From an uncultured Brevibacterium sp. (GTDB lineage: Bacteria; Actinomycetota; Actinomycetes; Actinomycetales; Brevibacteriaceae): a DNA stretch of 6,009 bases. How positions within the stretch are numbered: the first letter of the stretch is position 1; each line of letters begins with the position of its first letter. A program made the translations under genes and the position numbers. The stretch covers positions 1 to 6,009 of the forward strand of contig CABTZE010000125.1 of NCBI GenBank assembly GCA_902489215.1. The letters are read 5' to 3'. Shown here piece by piece: positions 1 to 5,975 of the stretch. The notes beneath the pieces were generated by a model, which saw only the letters and a list, made by a program, of their open reading frames with translations, searched no databases and was not told the DNA's origin.

Positions 1-42
1 CACGAGGTGCCGCTCACCTTCCCAGGTGAGCGGCACCTCGTG
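1..42 (-). terminator. Perfect 19-bp hairpin, probable Rho-independent terminator of the PLP-enzyme gene
   Basis: Left arm CACGAGGTGCCGCTCACCT (1-19), loop TCCC (20-23) and right arm AGGTGAGCGGCACCTCGTG (24-42) pair without a mismatch. The hairpin begins nine bases beyond the TAA stop (52-54) of the minus-strand PLP-enzyme gene, which is where an intrinsic terminator belongs. The T-run expected on the minus-strand transcript would lie left of the window and cannot be seen. On the plus strand the stem is followed by CTTTGT, a weak T-rich tail, so it may also act on a plus-strand gene outside the window. An identical copy lies at 5902-5943. Because the left flank is missing, the terminator role is inferred from position and from the second copy. 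Confidence 0.75.
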
Positions 43-44
43 CT
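1..44. repeat. Copy 1 of a 44-bp direct repeat containing the hairpin
   Basis: Bases 1-44 match 5902-5945 exactly, covering the full 42-bp palindrome plus CT. The two copies diverge right after this (TTGTCAG against GTGTTTT). The identity could extend further left, but copy 1 starts at the window edge. Loop and arms are both conserved, which is more than termination would need. Confidence 0.9.
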
Positions 45-51
45 TTGTCAG

Positions 52-1299
52 TTAGGAAACGGTGCCGAAGGTGGCATCGAGAGCCGCTGCGAGATCGCCG
101 ATGATGTCCTCGGCTGCTTCCAGGCCGACGGAGAACCGCAGGTGACCCCACTTCTGGAACTCGGGTGGGTAGGCGGCAACGCGAGGACCCTCGGTGCCGA
201 CGTGCACGATGAGCGATTCGTCATGTCCGAGCGATACCGCGGAGGTGACCACGCGCAGATTCGCCACAAAGCGGTTCTGGGTGTCGGAATCTCCTTCAAC
301 GGCGAAGGCCAGAACACCGCCAAAGCCGCGGTTTCCGAACAGACGCGCAGCGACCTCATGCCCAGCGTGCGACTTCAGACCCGGGTAGGCGACGTAGGCA
401 ACTCGCGGGTCAGCGTCAAGGAACTCGGCCACCTTCTGGGCGGAGTCCAGGTGCTGGCGAAGCCGCAGCGGCAGGGTGATCGAGCCGCGGCTGATCAGCC
501 ACGCGTTGAATGGCGAGATGATGCCGCCCACATCGACCATCGCGTCCTGTTTGATTGGGCGGATGGCGTCGCGGCTGCCGATGACCGCACCGCCCACCGC
601 GTCGCCGTGACCGTTGATGTACTTGGTCAGCGAGTGCACCACCAAGTCCGCACCATCTTCCAGCGGGCGGTACAGGGGTGGCGGGGTGAACGTCGAATCA
701 ACCACCAACAGAGCACCGGCCTTGTGGGCAATATCCGCAATCTTCGGGATGTCGGTGATCTTGGTTGTCGGGTTCGCGATGACCTCAACGTGCACCAAGC
801 GGGTGTTCGGGCGGATGGCGCTTTCGACTTCTTCGGGGTCGCTCGCGTCAACGAACGTGGCCTCAATGCCGTACTTCTGCGGCAACAGCTCTTTGAACAG
901 GCGCCATGTGGCCTCATAGGTGACATCGGCGACGACAATGTGGTCACCTGACTTGAGATAGCTGAAGAACACCGCGTGCAAAGCGGCAACACCCGAGGCG
1001 AGCGCGACAGCGTCCTCGCCGCCTTCGAGTGCTGCCAGTTTCTGCTGCAGAGCCAGCTGGTTAGCACCCGAATTGCGGGTGTAAAGCGGAACATCGGTGC
1101 CGGACCAGCTGACATTGGATGGGTCCTCGGGCAGAGCGTAGGAGTTCGCCAAGACAATCGGCGTGCGAATGGCGCCCGAACCTTGATCAATCTCGTTGCC
1201 GACGTGCACGGCCTGAGTCGCAAAGTCGAGACTTGAGGCGTCGGATTTATCGGGACGTTCGGCCCGGGACTGGAAAGACTGTGATGTGTGCGTGCTCAT
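52..1299 (-). CDS. PLP-dependent trans-sulfuration family enzyme (cystathionine gamma-synthase / methionine gamma-lyase-like)
   Basis: A 415-residue cytoplasmic enzyme of the Cys/Met metabolism PLP family, near the usual 380-430 length. The family performs gamma- or beta-replacement or elimination on amino acids such as O-acylhomoserine, cystathionine and methionine. The PLP-binding lysine is K226 in HSLTKY. Other family landmarks are YTR (73-75, phosphate contact from the neighbouring subunit), ASGVAALHA (101-109), the ring-stacking Y128, VVDSTF (199-204, D201 expected to contact the pyridine nitrogen) and LRFSVGLE near the C terminus (R388 expected to bind the substrate carboxylate). The ATG at 1297-1299 is chosen; upstream extension to a TTG at 1371 gives unfamily-like sequence, although the ribosome binding site at the ATG is weak. 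The segment after YTR reads NSGAN rather than the usual GNPT, and VVDS replaces the common VVDN, so the substrate cannot be assigned confidently. It is transcribed divergently from the exporter gene and ends at the hairpin at 1-42. Family assignment is firm; specificity is open. Confidence 0.9.
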   Translation of the reverse strand: MSTHTSQSFQSRAERPDKSDASSLDFATQAVHVGNEIDQGSGAIRTPIVLANSYALPEDPSNVSWSGTDVPLYTRNSGANQLALQQKLAALEGGEDAVALASGVAALHAVFFSYLKSGDHIVVADVTYEATWRLFKELLPQKYGIEATFVDASDPEEVESAIRPNTRLVHVEVIANPTTKITDIPKIADIAHKAGALLVVDSTFTPPPLYRPLEDGADLVVHSLTKYINGHGDAVGGAVIGSRDAIRPIKQDAMVDVGGIISPFNAWLISRGSITLPLRLRQHLDSAQKVAEFLDADPRVAYVAYPGLKSHAGHEVAARLFGNRGFGGVLAFAVEGDSDTQNRFVANLRVVTSAVSLGHDESLIVHVGTEGPRVAAYPPEFQKWGHLRFSVGLEAAEDIIGDLAAALDATFGTVS

Positions 1300-1538
1300 G
1301 CGCTCACGATAAAGCTCGGTGGTGATTTCCAGTCGTCTTCTGTAAATGATTTCGTCACACGGACCAGGCAAGCCCCGTGCAGCGGCCTAAGCCGCCACCC
1401 AGCCACTGTCTATGAAGCGTGTCACGTAACGTACAAGCCGAGCTGAAATCTTGCTAGCATCCGAATGCTGCGCTTCTTCTTTCTGCAGCCGCCGTCACCC
1501 CGCGTCATGGGGCCATCCAAACTGAAGGCTTATTCAAC
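1300..1538. promoter_or_regulatory. Divergent intergenic region, presumably with both promoters
   Basis: These 239 bases separate the divergently oriented PLP-enzyme and exporter genes, so promoters for both must lie here or just inside. Visible structure: GCGGC-CTAA-GCCGC (1382-1395); ACGTAACGT (1424-1432 region), two ACGT half-sites around one base; and AGCAT-CCGA-ATGCT (1456-1469). TAGCAT at 1455-1460 is a possible -10 box for the exporter and overlaps the last dyad, which would suit an operator, but no convincing -35 box accompanies it. No riboswitch or leader structure was recognised. Promoter positions are inference only. Confidence 0.4.
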
Positions 1539-3005
1539 GTGCCTGAAACGTCACCAAACGCTGTTATTCCGTCGACGGTGAAATGGGTCCTCGTCGTTCT
1601 TGTGTCGACCGCATTCGTCATGATGTTGAACGAAACCACCGTCGCGGTTGCGCTTCCGTCCATCATGAAAGACCTGGGGATCGGTGCGGACCTGGCTCAG
1701 TGGTTCCTCACCGGATTCCTTCTGACCATGGCGATCGTGCTGCCCACAACCGGATGGATTCTGGGCAGGTTCACCACACGATCGGTGTTCTTCTTCGCCA
1801 CCATCGTCTTCCTGGTCGGCACGATCGGCGCAGCGCTCGCACCGAACTTTGCGATCATGCTGCTTGCCCGCGTTGCCCAAGCAGTCGGCACCGCGATCAT
1901 CATGCCGCTGCTCATGACCGTCACGATGCTCATGATTCCGGCCACCCGGCGCGGCACCATCATGGGGCTGATCGGTGTTGTCATAGCGGCTGCACCCGCC
2001 CTTGGCCCAACGGCTGCCGGTCTGATTCTCAGTGTGACCAGCTGGCACGGAATCTTCACCATCATGGTGCCGCTGGTGACTATCACGACGATTATCGGCG
2101 CCGTCAAACTGACCAACGCCAGCGAACGCACGTCCGAAGGCATTGATGTGCTGTCCATGATCTTGTCCGTATTCGCCTTCGGTGGCCTGGTCTACGGTTT
2201 GAGCTCGATCAGCGTGATCACTGCTGGTGGGCCAGAGGCACGCATTCCAGTGACCATCCTGGTCATCGGCATCATCGGTCTGGCGCTGTTTGTATGGCGT
2301 CAGATTGTGCGCGGCAAACACGGCAAAGCGCTTCTTGACCTGCGCCCGCTGACCAACCTCAACTTCACCCTGTGCCTTCTTTCCATGATGGGCTTCTTCG
2401 CAGCTCTGCTGGGACTCATGAACACTCTGCCTCTGTTCATCCAGGGCGGCCTGATGGCCACCGCACTTGTTACGGGACTTATCACCTTGCCCGGCGGCAT
2501 CCTCGAATCCGCGCTCTCTCCCGTTGCGGGACGCCTGTTTGACCGTTTCGGCCCCAAACCGCTGCTGATTCCCGGCATGCTGATTGCAGTGATCAGCATG
2601 TTCGTATTGGCTGCCGTCAGCGAGAACACCAGCCCGTGGTTTATTGCTGTGATCTTCACGGTTTTCGCAGTTGGCTTGGCCATGATCTTCACGCCCATCA
2701 TGACTACGGCACTGGGTTCGCTGCCAAAGCAGCTGTACGGTCACGGTTCGGCTATCTTCAACACGATGCAGCAGCTGGCCGGGGCTGCCGGAACCGCGCT
2801 CATGATCTCGATTTACGGTTCCGCTCAGGCCCGTGCACTCAGTTCTGGCCTTTCCGAACAGGGCGCACACGCCGATGGTGCGGGTGCCGCTTTCTTCACG
2901 TGTGGTTTCGTTGCACTCGGAGCGCTAATCACAGCAGTTTTCATACGCCGCGTCCCCACGCAGGAACGCGAACGCGTGGAGCTCGACGAGCAGACTGTCA
3001 GCTGA
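1539..3005 (+). CDS. DHA2-family MFS exporter (EmrB/QacA/LmrB-like multidrug transporter)
   Basis: A 488-residue integral membrane protein, typical length for 14-helix DHA2 drug:proton antiporters, which export drugs, antiseptics or metabolites using the proton gradient. Helix 1 starts near residue 15 and carries LNETTVAVALP (30-40), the family's helix-1 signature. A motif-A-like loop follows helix 2 (TGWILGRFTTRS, 71-82). RVAQAVGTA (111-119) matches motif B. APALGPTAAG (152-161) matches the antiporter motif C in helix 5 and leads to the usual SW (168-169). A second motif-A-like loop is GRLFDRFGPK (331-340), and MQQLAGAAGTA (410-420) is characteristic of the C-terminal half. Motif A has G76 where many relatives have Asp, and helix 1 has N31 rather than Asp; as I recall, both occur in the LmrB-like branch. 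The start is GTG, with GAAGG (1524-1528) ten bases upstream and no better in-frame start nearby. The substrate cannot be read from sequence. No clear terminator follows. Confidence 0.9.
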   Translation: MPETSPNAVIPSTVKWVLVVLVSTAFVMMLNETTVAVALPSIMKDLGIGADLAQWFLTGFLLTMAIVLPTTGWILGRFTTRSVFFFATIVFLVGTIGAALAPNFAIMLLARVAQAVGTAIIMPLLMTVTMLMIPATRRGTIMGLIGVVIAAAPALGPTAAGLILSVTSWHGIFTIMVPLVTITTIIGAVKLTNASERTSEGIDVLSMILSVFAFGGLVYGLSSISVITAGGPEARIPVTILVIGIIGLALFVWRQIVRGKHGKALLDLRPLTNLNFTLCLLSMMGFFAALLGLMNTLPLFIQGGLMATALVTGLITLPGGILESALSPVAGRLFDRFGPKPLLIPGMLIAVISMFVLAAVSENTSPWFIAVIFTVFAVGLAMIFTPIMTTALGSLPKQLYGHGSAIFNTMQQLAGAAGTALMISIYGSAQARALSSGLSEQGAHADGAGAAFFTCGFVALGALITAVFIRRVPTQERERVELDEQTVS

Positions 3006-3060
3006 CACCGCCGAGTATCCACAACTCCTCTGCGCAGCCGTTCCTCAGCAAAGTTCATGT

Positions 3061-3105
3061 CAGTGCTGCTACGTAGACTGTTAACCAGAGCCAAGTCTCG
3101 ACTTG
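3061..3105. promoter_or_regulatory. Candidate operator/promoter with dyads upstream of the ImmA/IrrE gene
   Basis: Two perfect palindromes lie in the 124-bp gap after the exporter. CTACGTAG (3069-3076) is flanked by CAGT (3061-3064) and ACTG (3077-3080), themselves inverted, though spaced unequally. CAAGTC-TC-GACTTG (3092-3105) has six-base arms around two bases and ends 24 bases before the ATG. TAGACT (3074-3079) could be a -10 box, with no clear -35. The adjacent gene encodes a protein with an XRE-type DNA-binding domain, and such regulators often bind dyads in their own promoters, so autoregulation is plausible. AGACT (3075-3079) is also complementary to AGTCT (3094-3098), so a competing RNA hairpin is possible. 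Function is inferred. Confidence 0.4.
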
Positions 3106-3117
3106 AAAGTGGAAATT

Positions 3118-3122
3118 GGAGG
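3118..3122 (+). promoter_or_regulatory. Ribosome binding site that fixes the start of the ImmA/IrrE gene
   Basis: GGAGG lies seven bases before the ATG at 3130-3132, ideal spacing and a near-perfect anti-16S match. It selects this ATG over an in-frame TTG at 3103, which falls inside a palindrome and would place this GGAGG within the coding sequence. Confidence 0.85.
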
Positions 3123-3129
3123 TGACGGA

Positions 3130-4287
3130 ATGACTGTCCACATTGAAGTCGCGCCAGATCTGCTCCAGTGGGCAGTCGAAAGAGCGGGGTGGGACGACGA
3201 AACTGTCGCACGTCGTGCTCCCAAACTCGATGAGTGGCTCGCCGGTTCCCGCATTCCGACATTGAAGCAGCTGGAAAAGTTCGCCGCGGACACTCACACC
3301 CCCTTCGGGCTGTTGTTTCTGTCTGAACCGCCTGCAGAAGACGTGCCTATCCCAGACATGCGCACTATCGGAAACGCTGCTGTCCCCCGGCCGTCTGCTG
3401 ACCTTCTGGACACGATCTACCTGTGCCAGGCCCGCCAAGACTGGTACCGAACCTATGCGCAAGACAACGGCATAGTCGCACCTGAGTTTGTCGGCTCCGC
3501 AACGACCCAAGCGTCGCCGGTGCTTGTGGCGGACAAGATGCGTGAATTGCTTGGCTTTGATCTACCTGAGCGGAGCACATTTGTCAGTTGGCAGGATGCC
3601 CTGCGCCGTCTCATTGATCGCATCGAAAACATCGGTGTGCTGGTAATGGTCAATGGGGTGGTCGGAGCGAATACTCATCGCAAACTCAACCCCGAAGAGT
3701 TCCGCGGTTTCGCCCTGGCTGACCCGCTTGTACCTCTGATCTTTGTCAATGGCGCTGATACCAAGGCCGCACAGATTTTCACTTTGATCCACGAACTGGC
3801 TCACATATGGCTGGGAACAAGCGCCCTGTCCGATGCCGCTATGGCCACCAGCCACGGCGCAGCCGAGGAACTTTGGTGCAACCAAGTTGCCGCCGAGGTG
3901 CTGGTTCCGCTTACTGCGCTCCTCGATGACTACCGCGGTGAAGCGGATACCGAAGAGCTAGAACGCCTTGCCAGAAAATACCGAGTCAGCACCCTCGTGG
4001 TACTCAGGCGCATCTTCGACGCTCAACTGCTGACATGGGAAGACTATCGTGAGCGCTATAAGAACGAACACAACCGTGTGATCGGCATTCTCGCGGCTAG
4101 CCGCGACAAAAGCAGCGGCGGCAACTACTACTACACGCAGCCACTTCGGCTTAGCCGCCAATTCGCCCAAGCGGTGATCGCCAGTACTTTCGAAGGGTCC
4201 ACCACCTACCGGGAGGCTTACCGCTTACTCGGCACCAAGAAACACGCAACTTTCGAGAACCTGGCCACAGAATTGGGAGTGGCCTGA
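3130..4287 (+). CDS. XRE helix-turn-helix / ImmA-IrrE family metallopeptidase (COG2856)
   Basis: A 385-residue cytoplasmic protein. Residues about 8-63 form an XRE-like helix-turn-helix with the shortened turn typical of this subfamily (PKLDEWLAG, then PTLKQLEKFA and PFGLLFL). A linker with IPDMRT (74-79) follows. The zinc peptidase domain has HELAH (221-225), where H221 and H225 bind zinc and E222 is catalytic, and ELWCNQVAAEVLVP (247-260), where E247 is the expected third ligand. All catalytic residues are present. The C-terminal part (about 300-385) has the conserved YYTQPLRLSRQFAQAVIAS block of these long forms. Characterised relatives (ImmA of ICEBs1, IrrE/PprI of Deinococcus) cleave helix-turn-helix repressors. 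Here the DNA-binding and protease parts share one chain, so self-regulation or control of another repressor is possible. Its stop overlaps the next start by one base, indicating translational coupling to the PIN-like gene. The role as antitoxin or regulator is inferred from this pairing; the domain assignment is firm. Confidence 0.92.
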   Translation: MTVHIEVAPDLLQWAVERAGWDDETVARRAPKLDEWLAGSRIPTLKQLEKFAADTHTPFGLLFLSEPPAEDVPIPDMRTIGNAAVPRPSADLLDTIYLCQARQDWYRTYAQDNGIVAPEFVGSATTQASPVLVADKMRELLGFDLPERSTFVSWQDALRRLIDRIENIGVLVMVNGVVGANTHRKLNPEEFRGFALADPLVPLIFVNGADTKAAQIFTLIHELAHIWLGTSALSDAAMATSHGAAEELWCNQVAAEVLVPLTALLDDYRGEADTEELERLARKYRVSTLVVLRRIFDAQLLTWEDYRERYKNEHNRVIGILAASRDKSSGGNYYYTQPLRLSRQFAQAVIASTFEGSTTYREAYRLLGTKKHATFENLATELGVA

Positions 4288-4778
4288 TGTACCTCCTGGA
4301 CGCCAACGTTCTCATCGAAGCTAAGAACCGTTACTACGCCTTCGATATTGCACCTGGGTTCTGGGACTGGCTCCATCAGGCCCACCTGCAGTCATTAGCG
4401 TGCAGTATCGAGGCAGTCCGTGACGAACTTCTTACCGGTAAGGACGATCTCGCCGAGTGGGCAAATGCTAATGCAGCGTTTTTTCGACCCATCGATCAAG
4501 GCACTGCACGGCATTTCGGCGAACTCACCACTTGGGCGGCTTCAAAAAGCTTCAAACCGTCGGCGCTAGCTGAATTCACAGGCGACAACGCCGACTACCT
4601 TTTGGTGGCCTACGCCCGCGAACACAACCACACAGTGGTCACTCTCGAACGCTCTCAGCCCCAAGCCAAAAATAGGGTCTTGATTCCCGATGCTTGCAGG
4701 GCAATGGGAGTCGACACGAAAGACACCTTCCAGATGCTCCGTCAGACCGGAGCAAAGTTTGGTCTCAGCACCACCTGA
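4287..4778 (+). CDS. DUF4411 family PIN-like nuclease, candidate toxin
   Basis: A 163-residue protein recognised as DUF4411 from MYLLDANVLIEAKNRYY (1-17), PGFWDWL (23-29), VRDELL (44-49), NADYLLVAYA (101-110) and HTVVTLE (115-121). The fold is PIN-like. D5, E47, D103 and possibly D100 and E121 are placed like the acidic residues that bind divalent metal in PIN ribonucleases, so RNA cleavage is the expected activity. Full length for the family. The ATG overlaps the stop of the ImmA/IrrE gene (TGATG), with GGGAG (4275-4279) seven bases upstream inside that gene. Partner-first, toxin-second order and coupled translation resemble type II toxin-antitoxin operons, and DUF4411 next to an ImmA/IrrE gene is a combination I recall as recurrent. 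Toxicity and substrate are inferred; family membership is strong. Confidence 0.88.
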   Translation: MYLLDANVLIEAKNRYYAFDIAPGFWDWLHQAHLQSLACSIEAVRDELLTGKDDLAEWANANAAFFRPIDQGTARHFGELTTWAASKSFKPSALAEFTGDNADYLLVAYAREHNHTVVTLERSQPQAKNRVLIPDACRAMGVDTKDTFQMLRQTGAKFGLSTT

Positions 4779-4815
4779 TCCAACCCCGGACGCGCCAAGA
4801 GTAGGTGAAAACCGA

Positions 4816-4844
4816 CCTGGCCCGCTTCAGCAGCCGGACCGAGG
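4816..4844 (-). terminator. Possible imperfect terminator of the membrane-protein gene
   Basis: Read on the minus strand, CCTCGGTCCG pairs with CGGGCCAGG (one bulged C, one G-U pair) across a 10-base loop. TCGGTTTTC follows, giving a short T-run. It begins 12 bases after the minus-strand TAA (4857-4859). A competing smaller stem, CGGAC/GTCCG (4835-4839 with 4847-4851), overlaps it. No good hairpin with a T-run was seen for the convergent DUF4411 transcript in this 78-base gap. Confidence 0.35.
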
Positions 4845-4856
4845 CAGTCCGAAGCG

Positions 4857-5804
4857 TTACCTGCCCGACCCCTGTTCACCGGTGTTCGGACCGACACCGT
4901 TCGGCCACAGTTTGCGCCACGGGGTTCGCTTCAGACGGCCCGGCAGAAGGGGCGCCACGACCAGCGCAGCGCAATTCAGCCCGACGAAGAAAGCCCCGGC
5001 GGCAAGCATATTCGTCAGGTTTTCCGCCCCGGGACGCACATGGGGGTGCAAGATGAGTTCGCCGACAACCCCCTGCGTAAACACCGCTGAGATAGCCGCC
5101 ATGCCCACCGCACCGTCACCCAGTGCACGCAGCGTCGACGTGCGCTCGGCGTCATCCCATGCCAGTTCGAGGTCGTTGCCTGCGTACTGCGGCGTTGCGA
5201 CAAACTTGCGAGCAGCCGACGGCATGAACACCCACAGAAGCAGGAGCACAATGTTCACAGCGGTCACAAGGCCGTAGCGTCCGTTGAATTCGCCTGGGAT
5301 ATACGGAAGCTGCGCCAGGAGAATCCACATTCCGGCCATATTCAGAACAATCGATACGGGAACCAGGAAAAAGCAGATCACCTCGCTGGTGGTGACGTAG
5401 TCGGTCACGGTTGGGCGCACTGGTCGGGTCACCTGGGACCGGCCTGGCAGCGGTGGCACTCCCCGCCGCACCAGGCGCAGTCTGCCCAAGAGGCTTCCAA
5501 TCCCGAACCCGCCCAGGATGAGCGGCACCCAGAAGGTGTCTCCCGTATGCCAGCCGTAGAACAGCGGGACCAAGGCTATTGAGAGGGAACCAAGAATGAT
5601 GCCTGCCACAGACCATCCCTGCAGCGTTTTTTCACGCCGAACCAGTCGGTCTGTGATCACCGGGCGCAGGTCGTTTGGAAGCGGAAGCCCGCGTTTGGCT
5701 GCTTGCTTGTCGACCGAAGCTTTGTCTGCCCTTGCCAAACCTCCCGTGATCGGGGACCTGGCCATGATCGCGCCGATAACGATGGCCATCAAGACAATCA
5801 GCAT
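4857..5804 (-). CDS. Polytopic membrane protein of unknown function
   Basis: A 315-residue protein I do not recognise. Hydrophobic segments suggest about seven membrane helices: 1-14, 63-83, 91-107, 141-164, 178-194, about 228-251 and 266-287. A basic, Arg/Lys-rich stretch (15-62) follows the first, with basic loops at 108-130 and 290-298. A soluble segment with an acidic patch, YAGNDLELAWDDAERTSTLRAL (about 207-228), precedes the sixth helix. No catalytic or transport motif is visible. The ATG at 5802-5804 is chosen because AAGGAG (5810-5815) sits five bases upstream; longer in-frame extensions run into the hairpin at 5902-5943. It converges on the DUF4411 gene with a 78-base gap and is separated from the next minus-strand gene by that hairpin, so it is probably transcribed alone. 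Confidence 0.8.
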   Translation of the reverse strand: MLIVLMAIVIGAIMARSPITGGLARADKASVDKQAAKRGLPLPNDLRPVITDRLVRREKTLQGWSVAGIILGSLSIALVPLFYGWHTGDTFWVPLILGGFGIGSLLGRLRLVRRGVPPLPGRSQVTRPVRPTVTDYVTTSEVICFFLVPVSIVLNMAGMWILLAQLPYIPGEFNGRYGLVTAVNIVLLLLWVFMPSAARKFVATPQYAGNDLELAWDDAERTSTLRALGDGAVGMAAISAVFTQGVVGELILHPHVRPGAENLTNMLAAGAFFVGLNCAALVVAPLLPGRLKRTPWRKLWPNGVGPNTGEQGSGR

Positions 5805-5809
5805 CGCTT

Positions 5810-5817
5810 CTCCTTCC
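5810..5817 (-). promoter_or_regulatory. Ribosome binding site of the membrane-protein gene
   Basis: Minus-strand GGAAGGAG ends five bases before the ATG at 5802-5804. It decides this start against upstream alternatives. No convincing promoter was found between it and the hairpin at 5902. Confidence 0.8.
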
Positions 5818-5901
5818 GTAACAACACACACTAAACAAGGACCTGATACGCCGCTGGTGGTGCATACAACCCTTGAGGAAAAGCACAGAAAGCGAAAGAA
5901 A

Positions 5902-5943
5902 CACGAGGTGCCGCTCACCTTCCCAGGTGAGCGGCACCTCGTG
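5902..5943 (-). terminator. Second identical 19-bp hairpin, probable terminator of the gene entering from the right
   Basis: Same arms and TCCC loop as at 1-42 (arms 5902-5920 and 5925-5943). On the minus strand it lies 32 bases past the TGA at 5976-5978 and is followed by TTTCTTTCGCTTTCTG, a T-rich tract suited to intrinsic termination. On the plus strand it is followed by CTGTGTTTTGG, a poorer tail. It insulates the membrane-protein gene from upstream minus-strand transcription. Confidence 0.8.
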
Positions 5944-5945
5944 CT
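5902..5945. repeat. Copy 2 of the 44-bp direct repeat
   Basis: Exact match to 1-44, in the same orientation and 5901 bases away. The base to its left (A) cannot be compared because copy 1 starts at the window edge. Flanks on the right are unrelated. Confidence 0.9.
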
Positions 5946-5975
5946 GTGTTTTGGGGTGGGCAGGCCGGCGGTCTG

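Noticed and set aside
7..951. Long plus-strand open frame of 314 codons overlapping the PLP-enzyme gene
   Set aside because: It lies opposite a clear family member with catalytic motifs, begins inside the hairpin, and its translation matches nothing recognisable. It is a shadow of GC-rich antisense sequence.
1300..1371. Extension of the PLP enzyme to a TTG at 1371
   Set aside because: The added 24 residues do not resemble the family N terminus; the ATG at 1299 gives a normal length.
1412..1429. Five-codon frame MKRVT in the divergent region
   Set aside because: Too short to support, no ribosome binding site, and far from the exporter start.
1465..1581. A 38-codon plus-strand frame (starting MLRFFFLQPP) upstream of and overlapping the exporter start, considered as a regulatory leader peptide
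   Set aside because: No ribosome binding site precedes its ATG, and the only candidate -10 box would start transcription at about this point. No attenuator hairpin follows.
1551..2870. Minus-strand open frame of 439 codons opposite the exporter gene
   Set aside because: Its composition is dominated by H, Q, D, G and R, the mirror of a hydrophobic membrane protein. It has no domain pattern.
1..5945. The two hairpins as terminal inverted repeats of a transposon carrying the whole region
   Set aside because: Each copy is itself a palindrome placed right after a stop codon, no transposase or integrase lies between them, and the enclosed genes are mixed and mostly ordinary.
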